Below are positions 56,803-64,000 of a DNA stretch of 64,000 bases, in pieces. The stretch comes from Cylindrobasidium torrendii FP15055 ss-10. Lineage: Eukaryota > Basidiomycota > Agaricomycetes > Agaricales > Physalacriaceae. The translations under genes and the position numbers were made by a program. The number at the start of each line of letters is the position of its first letter. Positions within the stretch are counted from its first letter, which is position 1. The notes under the pieces were generated by a model. It was not told the DNA's origin and made no database searches. It worked only from the letters and a program-made list of their open reading frames with translations. The DNA is taken from NCBI GenBank assembly GCA_000934385.1, contig KN880493.1, forward strand, positions 59,037 through 123,036, written 5' to 3'.

Positions 56803-59800
56803 ATGGCACCGCGGCAGCCTAGCCAGGTATCCATCGGGAAAAAGCCTATGGCATATAGCAACAGTACGAACACGAACACGGCAAACGCGCCAACGACAAA
56901 TGGTCAGACGAATCCACCGGGCCATGTAGGCGGCGGAGGAGGCGGAGGAGGGACAGGGAAGAGTGCGCGCGCCCAAAGTAAAGCACCAGCAGCGTATCCA
57001 GCGGGTACAGGCGGGAATGGGAAGGGCAAACAGGCTGCGCCGCCGCCTACACCTGCGCCAGCACCAGCTGCTGCTAAAGGGACACCGAAAGGAAAGACGC
57101 CTGCCGCTGCACCTTCACCGCCCGGGACAGGTCCTGCAAAGATCTGGAGCACGTCATCGTCCGAGGAGAGAGAGCGTATCAAGGAGTTTTGGCTCAACCT
57201 TAGCGTCGAGGAGCGACGGAACTTGGTCAAGATCGAGAAGGACACGGTACTGAGGAAAATGAAGGAACAGCAACGGCATTCCTGTGGTTGTGCGGTATGC
57301 GGGCGCAAAAGGTGCGTGGCCAGCGATGGGCGATGTGGCGCGTGAGCTGACTCGCTCTTTCAACTTTAGAAATGCGATCGAGGAGGAATTACAAGTGCTC
57401 TACGATGCTTACTACGACGAACTTGAACAGTATGCGCGTTATCAGCAACGCTACGTCAATTCTGGCGGTACTCTGCCCCCTCCACCAGGTCCTGGACCGT
57501 TTCCTGGTAGCGTCGAGCTCGATCGAAATGGTGCTGTCGTCTCCCATGCCCCACCGGCTCAGCCCAATGGCAAACGTCCTCCACCGGCAAAAGATGACTC
57601 GGGCGGTTATGAGGAGGAAGATGATGACGAGTACGAGGATGACGAAGAAGATGCAGAAGAGGAGGGTGAAGAGGAGGAGGAAGACGACGATGCCGAATAC
57701 GAGGAAGAGTCCAATCCACCGCCAGCAGCAGCAAACCCACATCCCGCAAAACCTGCACCTCTCCCACCACTCAAGCCTGGATTATTCTCGCTCGGTGGCA
57801 GTCTGACGGTCACTGGACCAGGTAATATTCTTACCGTGGCCGACGACCTCCTCAAGAACGATGGCCAAAAGTTCCTGGAGATGATGGAGCAGCTGGCGGA
57901 GCGGCGGATGCAGCGCGAAGAAGAGGCAGTTGCCGATGTTGAGAGCGAGTCAGGCTCCGATGAGGACGAGGACCGCAATGCACGGCGTAGACGCGACGAC
58001 GAGGAGGATGAAGGTAGCGATGAGGATGACGAAGATGACGAGGACGACGATGAAGAGGATGAAGAGGACGAGGAAGAGGAGGTGCGTCAGCCATCTATCA
58101 TTATTTCACTCACTCAGATCTCCCATAGGTTCTCACCGAAGAGCAGAAGATGGAGGAGGGGAAGCGGATGTTTTCTATCTTTGCTGCACGCATGTTCGAA
58201 CAGCGTGTCTTGCAGGCCTACCGCGAAAAGGTCGCGCAAGAGCGGCAGCTCCAGCTGCTTCGCGAACTTGAGGACGAGGACAAGTTGAGCAAGGAGCGCG
58301 AGATCAAGAAGCAGAAGGAAAAAGAGAAGAAGAAAGACAAGAAGAGGTACGTCTATCCGTTGATGCAATCGTTCACAAACTAATCCATGCATAGGTATGT
58401 GCAATTCCCGTCTTCATTCCCCATCCCCACCCCCTTCTCGGTGCTGCTGCGAGTTCTGGATCCGTCTATGTGTATAATATCTGCGTTTATGCGATGCTCT
58501 TTCATGTGAGTTGCTTTACTCGATCTCACAACGCATTTAACGCGTTATAGACGCGGTCACAAGACCTCGACGCCCAGGTGTGTTCAGCGCGTTGCCTCCG
58601 TTCTTGTGTGCTCAACCCGTTCATTCGAATAGCCCCGTGTGCGAGGATGTTACTAAGTGAGGTTCCATTCGTGACGAAGATACTCCAGCGTAACTGGAGG
58701 TGCGTCCTTTTAGATTGGTGGTCTTCATTGCATTCTGACGCTACTTAGATTGGTGCTTCGTTACTTGAAGCGCACCTGTGGATGACCACTGCCTGTCGCT
58801 ATGTATGTGTGCCCCATGGACTCTTGGAATCAGCGTTCATCTTTCCCCAAAGCGACGCGTGACCTTTCATCTGAAACGTCCTCCCCTTTGCACTACTGCC
58901 GCTATGCTCAGATATCAGAGCCTTCGTCCAACCACGAGCGCCATTTCGGAGCGGCAAGCTCACGCACCGCTCACTCCAAGCTCCCGTCGCCATGAACTTG
59001 TTCATAATCAACCGCCTGAGGTAGCATCCGAAGTTGGTTAACACGAAGATTGGAAGGAGGCTGGGGGAGTCATCGGTTGGACTTGCTGGGAGATCGTGAC
59101 GCGGATACTTGGGTGCAATTGTCTATGGCCTTGGACCAGCTTATTGTCGGTCGCCTCGGCATGGCCCACTATCACGCCGGTGTTCAAAATCTCTGTTTCC
59201 TTCCCGGCACCGTCACATTTTTGATTCGACATGGCCAAGGCAGTAAATCGGCAAGTCAGTGTGGACGAGCGTCTGTATGTATGTTGGCAGTTCGTTCGAT
59301 GAGCTTTTGTCTGATTATGTTACGCAAGGTCGCTCCGGCTTGGTCCACTCATGTGCGTGATGGTGATATTCACGTTTGCTTTCGGGTAAGCTCTTTCTTC
59401 GCGGAAAAGTGCTGACATGAAAGGTTCTAACTATCCTACGATAGATACAGAGCATTCCGACCTGTGTTTTGCTCATCACCGTTTGGTCGTTCTCGACTCG
59501 CAGCAGCCCTACTATCCTCATTTTCTATTTCTCATCGACATTGGCGTTCGAATCCAAGCAGATGCTGATTCGTTATTCCCCAGGTTGCAGAAATTGGCCA
59601 AGGACGAAGAGCGCAAGCAGAAAGAGGAGGCAAAGGCTGCGGAGGAGGCAGAGGCGCGATCACGCCAGATTGCGCTGGAGGCCGAACAGAAGAAGCGTCG
59701 GGAGGAGGACAAGGCACGGCGAGAAGCGGCGAAAAAGCATGCAGAGGAGGAGCGGGCGCGGAAGGAGGAGGAGAAACGTAAACGGCAGATTGAGGACCGT

Positions 59801-61198
59801 GAGCGTGAAGAAAGGAAACGGAAAGAGAAGAAAGAGCGTGAAGACAAAGAGCGCGAGGAGAGGCGGAAGAAGGAGGAGAAGGAGCGGGTGGAGCGTGAGC
59901 AGAGGGAGCGCGAGGCAAAGGAGAAACGCCAGAGGGAGCTCAAGGAGAAGGAAGAGCGTGAGAAGAAAGAGCGAGAAGAGAGAGAGCGCAAGGAGAAGGA
60001 AGACAAGGAGAAGGCCGCCGCCGCAGCTGAGAAAGAGAGGGCCGCCGCCGCTCGCGCCAAGGTCAACGGCGTCACCCCGAAGAAAATCCTCAACAAGCAG
60101 CAGCAATCGCCTCAGCAGCCCGTAGCGTCTGGTTCGCGTCACCCTCCAGCAATGCGACACCCGCCACCACCACTGCACTCGATGCCCCAGCAGATACAGG
60201 GACCGTCCTCTTTCCTGCCAAACGCAAGATCTCCGCGTGCAACCCAACCACAACAGCATGCAACATTCCCGGCTTCGGCGTATCCACCCAACCCGACATT
60301 CGTAAACCCACCGTCGCAGTTGCCGCGGTTTGGGAACCCGAATTTCGAGGCCAACTTCGCGAGTGGGTCGGGTTCGAGCTTCTCGAACGCTAACTCGAGC
60401 AGTATGTCATTCGCTACCGGAAATGGGTCGACCTTTGCGAGTGGAAACTCGGGCTTCAGTGGCGGGAATGGTTCAGGATTCGTCGGTGGGACTTCTGGGT
60501 TCGCGAGTGCCAGCAACACCCAAGCGTTTGCGCCAACTTCGGCCAACACGACCTTCCCAAGCGCAAATGGCTCTTTCTCAAGTTCGACGGCGTCCTTCTC
60601 TAGCTCAAGTACAGCCGCACCACCGTTCAGTAGCAGCAGCGGATCTGGCTTTGCGGGCAGCAGCGCACAGTCGTTCGCGCCCAGTCCTGCGAGTGCCAGC
60701 TTCGGTGGGGCACCTGTGATTCCGTCTGGCTCGCAGTCACCTCTGCCGGTCCATCCACCAGCACCTATCCATCCTCCGGCGCCGATTGGACGGCGTCCGA
60801 GTCATGTTGCGCCCATAGGACGACCCACGCCAGGCGTCATTGGAACGTCGCCGAGTGGTCCTTCGCCTGTTGGTCCACCTTCTCATAACCCCGGCGCCAT
60901 CGGTTCGGGATCGGGTTCTGGGCCAGGCGCAATGAGCGCGGCGCATAGCGGTGGCAGCTCTCCGTCACATACATCTCCGAAGCTTGGGTCGAGGGCATTG
61001 GCGGACGACGACGACGAGGTGGTAGCGGTGAATGGGACGCCTACGCGGAGGACCTCAATGATGGGTACTGGTCCCGGGACGCCTGGGCGGATGGTAGGAA
61101 CGACACCGTGGGGCGGCGGGCAGTGGGGTAGTGGGGTGCATGACCCTTGGGTGGGTATGCCACCGCCGCCGCATGCGGCGTTCTACGGGGCGCGGTGA
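56803..61198 (+). CDS. NST1: Stress response protein NST1
   Basis: Conserved fungal protein linked in yeast to salt stress and RNA-related complexes. Four exons (56803-57311, 57370-58081, 58129-58346, 59584-61198) give 1017 residues. The Nst1 core is clear: [39 protein letters not shown], then across the intron [20 protein letters not shown]. Next come two very acidic stretches (near 57610-57720 and 57945-58081), and [21 protein letters not shown] long charged coiled coil of Glu/Lys/Arg follows (about 59600-60060), then a Ser/Pro/Gly-rich disordered tail with many FASGN-like repeats. The third intron is 1237 bp while the others are 47 and 58 bp. Exon joining there is supported by the phase and by KKKDKKR meeting [15 protein letters not shown], the continuous charged helix of the family. 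Confidence 0.88.
58347..59583 (+). other. Oversized intron of NST1
   Basis: It starts gtacgt and ends ccccag. A normal-size intron appears to be contained at its 5' end: 58347-58394 is 48 bp with ctaat near the end and catag, immediately followed by gtatgt at 58395. The remaining 1.19 kb holds no full gene. A plus-strand frame gives [20 protein letters not shown] (about 59123-59182), which may be a fragment of an unknown gene. No terminal repeats were identified. Confidence 0.6.
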
Positions 61199-61438
61199 GG
61201 CCATGAGCTAGAGGATAGGCCCGTGGATGGAGTAGGTATGCGTGTTATTGAGTAGTGTACGTGTGGCTCGAGCATTTTTCCTTTTGTCTACTTTAGCTTC
61301 CAGTCTCTGTGCTTTTTACATACTCACAGTCTCCGATTGTCGCAAATAAATATCCAGATAAGCACCTTCTGGTCAGAGCTGGGTGTTGTTGGGATTCGGT
61401 TGTCAACCCCAGTGAGTAGGGCTCCGAACCGTGTGACA

Positions 61439-61525
61439 CACGGCCACGGCCGTGAAAAACACGGTGTTAATACGGTCACGGCCGTGGAAAACACGGTGGG
61501 TACACGGTGCCTCGACACCGTGCGG
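61439..61525. repeat. Palindromic tandem repeat
   Basis: Two nearly identical units built on the palindrome cacggccgtg followed by gaaaacacggtg or aaaaacacggtg, then a reduced third unit (acacggtgcctcgacaccgt). Each unit can fold on itself. Confidence 0.7.
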
Positions 61526-61679
61526 TCGTTATATTTTGCTGGTAGGTTGGTAGCTACATACATATAATATGCTAGAAATATACAAATACTCATAACTTGT
61601 TCCGGAGAAGCATCAGCGCACGGATGCTCACCGCATTCATTGATGCTAAAGTTCTACACGAGTCACGCATACTTGAGTA

Positions 61680-61900
61680 CCCGACCTGACTTGACTTGCC
61701 TCGGGGACCCGCGGGACCTGACCCCCGAGACCCGCGGGTCATTGCAAGTACGGGTCATTAGAAGGGTGGGGGTCACGTAGTCGGAGTATAAGTACTTACC
61801 TGAAGTACTTACGCTATACGGGTCATATTTAAGTCAAGTACTTATGCTGTACAAGTCCCATGAGTCAAGTACTTAGCTCAAGTACTTACAAGTTTGTGCC
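61680..61900. repeat. Short palindrome-rich repeat tract
   Basis: First part repeats gacccgcgggtc-like palindromes and gggtcatt. Second part repeats aagtactta-like palindromes at least seven times (61790-61890). No gene lies here. Confidence 0.65.
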
Positions 61901-62329
61901 TCAGAATTGAACTCGCGGCTGCATGCAACATAGCACAATGCTACAACTCATGGATTATTTGCCTTCACACATATTTGAGAGAGCAGCAACATTCATTATA
62001 ACAAGCGCGGACAAAGTATTCTAATGTGCAAGTATAGTAATAGCAATCTACAAAATTCAAAATTAACGTCCAACCCACGTACGTGGGAATTGTTAGGACC
62101 GTGCCCGGGATGGTCGGGAAAGGGCCGAAATGGGCGTCCGAGATTGAGGAAGGCGAAACCAAGGCGCTATCGGACGAAACGGCCGGCGTGGGTGTTGTTT
62201 GACCGGGAAGGATCGGAAGGATTGAACAACACCTCGGGGACGTCGGCGGAGTGGACGGATGCCAGACGAACCTGAAGGCAAAGCCTCCCGCGACCTATAC
62301 GCATTAAGCGCACTGGAACCCTGGGTTGA

Positions 62330-62960
62330 GGTCTACCATCAGGAAACACCTAAAGTGTATAAGTTGACTGCAGTCAACCGAGGTTGCCTGAGGTCATCCG
62401 AGGTCGGAATTGACCACAGCTGACCACAGCTTTATCTTAGGTAGAAAAATTTCCAAAGGTCAGTGGAGGCTGACCTCAGGCAATGTGTAGGGCACCCTTT
62501 GCCTTTGACTGGCCTCAGTCCAACCTGAAGTTGACCTGAGGTCAACCTGGTAACCAACCAAGGTTTATCTCAGGGCGACTTGATGGCTGCCAAGGTCAAC
62601 CTCTGTCCAACCTGAGGGAATAATTTCTGCCTAAGATAAAGCTGGGGTTGGCCTGAAGACAGGTCAAGTTAACCTCTGGTTAGATTGAGGTTAAACACAT
62701 GCTACCTAAGGTCATATACAGTTAGCATCAGATCGCGTTAAGTTGACCTGAAGTCAGTCTCAAGTTGCAAGCAGTTATACTCAGGCCGTATACAGTCAGT
62801 CTCAGGTAAGTCTCAAGTTGCGCACAGTCAGTCTCAAGCTGTGCACAGTTGGTCTCAAGCCATGTATGGTCAGTATCAAGTTACCTGAGGGATAGCCACA
62901 GTCGCCAATGCTCAGTCTCACAGCCAACCTCATGTCAACCCATGAGCCGCCGGCGGTTAA
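62330..62960. repeat. Degenerate TGACCTGAGG-type repeat array
   Basis: About 600 bp dominated by variants of tgacctgaggtcaacc, then cagtctcaagttg units (62750-62890). Unit spacing is irregular, roughly 15-30 bp. Both strands of the core appear, so it can pair internally. No reading frame of note. Confidence 0.7.
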
Positions 62961-63159
62961 ACCAGGGATCTCAGGCAGACCAAAGTTACCTTTAACTTTA
63001 TTATTTTTCTTATTGGCTTTCAAGCAACATGGGATCACAGTCCATTGTACTAATGTAAAAGTTCATGCGTAGCAACTACAGGTAGTAGAATATCTATCTA
63101 TGCATGTAAATGTAGGTTGGTAGCATCGAGAAAACGTTCATCATGAACAAAGTAAACTA

Positions 63160-63543
63160 TCAATCAAGAGCCTGAGGAGCAGTAGGCTCATCAACGTCGC
63201 CAATGACGGCGTCACTGCTACCAGCAGCAGTGCCAGTGACCTCTGCGCTCTCGCCTGCATCTCCAGAGCCCACGCTTGCAACCAAGTCAGTCTCTCCACC
63301 CGTGTTTGTCTCCATACCGCTGCCGCTGCCACCACTGCCGTTTGTGTCTTTAACGGACGTGCTGACCTTGACCGGCGCCTCCTCCTGGTCCTCGTCTTCG
63401 TCCTCAGACTCGAATTCTGACTTGTCGGAATCGAAGCCATCGCCAATGTTGATGACGTCCTGCTTGAGGATGGTGTTGCGAAGGACCTCGACATCAGTCT
63501 TAGGGTGGCGGTCTATCCATTCAGCCTCTGCCTCAGCGTCCAT
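63160..63543 (-). CDS. Acidic unknown protein, start abuts an LTR
   Basis: 127-codon frame from the ATG at 63543 to a stop at 63160. It begins MDAEAEAEWIDRHPKTDVEV and has an acidic stretch (FDSDKSEFESEDEDEDQEE). It ends with a Ser/Gly/Asp-rich tail. No domain is recognised. The first base of the ATG directly touches the retrotransposon LTR, so the true gene may have begun further upstream and been cut by the insertion. It may also be a chance frame in repeat DNA. Confidence 0.35.
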   Translation of the reverse strand: MDAEAEAEWIDRHPKTDVEVLRNTILKQDVINIGDGFDSDKSEFESEDEDEDQEEAPVKVSTSVKDTNGSGGSGSGMETNTGGETDLVASVGSGDAGESAEVTGTAAGSSDAVIGDVDEPTAPQALD

Positions 63544-63853
63544 TGTCAGGATCGCCTAGGATCGGGCGGTCCAGGTCGCAGCACGGATGCCAGGAAAGAG
63601 AGATGAGATAGACCGAGCGTAGCGAGCAGTGTAGCCGGGGGCGTACAGTACTGGTGTAGCAAATGGACGTTCTAAGGAAGTAGGGAACCAGAGTAGAGAG
63701 TATATATAATGGAGAGACCAAACAGGGACAAACAATGAGTAAGTAGAAAGGCCGTGAGATAAGCGTAATGACAGTAGTCAGGTGAGTGTCAGATGATCAG
63801 CGGTACGGGTGTGGCGCAGCCATACACGTGAGGGAAATAGGCGATTCGTGACA
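63544..63853 (-). repeat. 3' LTR of a retrotransposon
   Basis: 310 bp bounded by tgtca and tgaca, the inverted TG..CA ends expected of an LTR. Read on the minus strand it contains a TATA box (ttatatatac, 63697-63706) at a place suited to the LTR promoter. It is directly preceded by a purine run, aaggggggg (63857-63865), that fits a polypurine tract. The target-site duplicate on the far side is outside the window. Confidence 0.75.
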
Positions 63854-64000
63854 TCACCCCCCCTTCAAGGCGTGCTCACACCGAAGCACGACCCAGGATG
63901 GCAAGTAGAGTATCAAACTCCAACGAGGAAGCACGAACACGATTGATGGGGAGGTCGTGACCGGCGGCAGCGGGGTTCAGGGTGTAGAAGTCGCGTACAG
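63854..64000 (-). mobile_element. LTR retrotransposon, 3' internal end (probably Ty3/gypsy type)
   Basis: Minus-strand frame from the right edge to a stop at 63876 encodes the last 40 residues of a polyprotein: VRDFYTLNPAAAGHDLPINR then VRASSLEFDTLLAILGRASV. The polypurine tract and LTR follow. Assignment to the Ty3/gypsy class is a guess from the layout (coding region ends just before the tract); reverse transcriptase and integrase would lie outside the window. Confidence 0.6.

Noticed and set aside
59417..59583. Upstream extension of the last NST1 exon
   Set aside because: The frame is open but lies before a good acceptor (ccccag at 59578-59583). Splicing there rejoins the charged helix, so the extension is intron.
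57372..60259. Several long frames in other registers over NST1
   Set aside because: Products of low-complexity Glu/Asp/Lys/Ser codons read out of frame.
61436..62960. CRISPR-like repeat arrays
   Set aside because: Repeats are degenerate, palindromic and unevenly spaced with no unique spacers, and the genome is eukaryotic.

Overview
The window is nuclear DNA of a basidiomycete fungus, most likely a mushroom-forming Agaricomycete. The genes are cut by many 46-66 bp GT..AG introns with CTNAC-type branch points. Conserved fungal genes (CHO2, JEN1-type permease, ROT1, NST1) are mixed with families known mainly from Agaricomycetes (DUF6533, DUF6535, a degenerate kinase-like family). I rebuilt exons by hand from reading frame, splice sites and family similarity. 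Every model reported as complete and spliced adds up to a whole number of codons. No expression data or database search was available.

Layout. 1-11.4 kb is ordinary chromosome: the 5' two thirds of CHO2 (minus, cut by the left edge), an ICMT-like methyltransferase (minus), a JEN1-type carboxylate permease (minus), an unknown disordered protein (plus) and a sugar porter (plus). 12-56 kb is an accessory, repeat-rich region. It holds a DUF6533 membrane protein, three paralogues of one seven-helix membrane protein (14.2, 18.0 and 44.6 kb), three intact paralogues plus one broken fragment of an F-box-like protein (21.4, 28.5, 40.1 and 16.1 kb), a DUF6535 protein (34.8 kb) and a kinase-like protein (42.3 kb). 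ROT1 (24.4 kb) sits inside this region as an apparently intact housekeeping gene. 56.8-61.2 kb carries NST1, with one intron swollen to about 1.24 kb. 61.4-64 kb is repeat DNA ending in the 3' end of an LTR retrotransposon on the minus strand.

The accessory region has been duplicated repeatedly. The F-box-like genes were copied together with about 0.7 kb of upstream and 0.3 kb of downstream DNA. Two decayed multi-exon blocks (25.6-28.0 and 32.4-34.6 kb) are copies of each other. Two more decayed blocks (50.0-52.1 and 53.2-55.5 kb) lie in tandem. A 15-bp motif, TGCCGGTAGGCAAAC or a close variant, occurs at six sites in this region, at the same relative place in related blocks.

No operon-like logic is expected here and none is claimed. 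The main story is a birth-and-death region of lineage-specific membrane and F-box-like genes between conserved genes. The best candidate for something undescribed is the interleaved expansion of the seven-helix and F-box-like families. Their functions are unknown, and I found no domain that would assign one with confidence.
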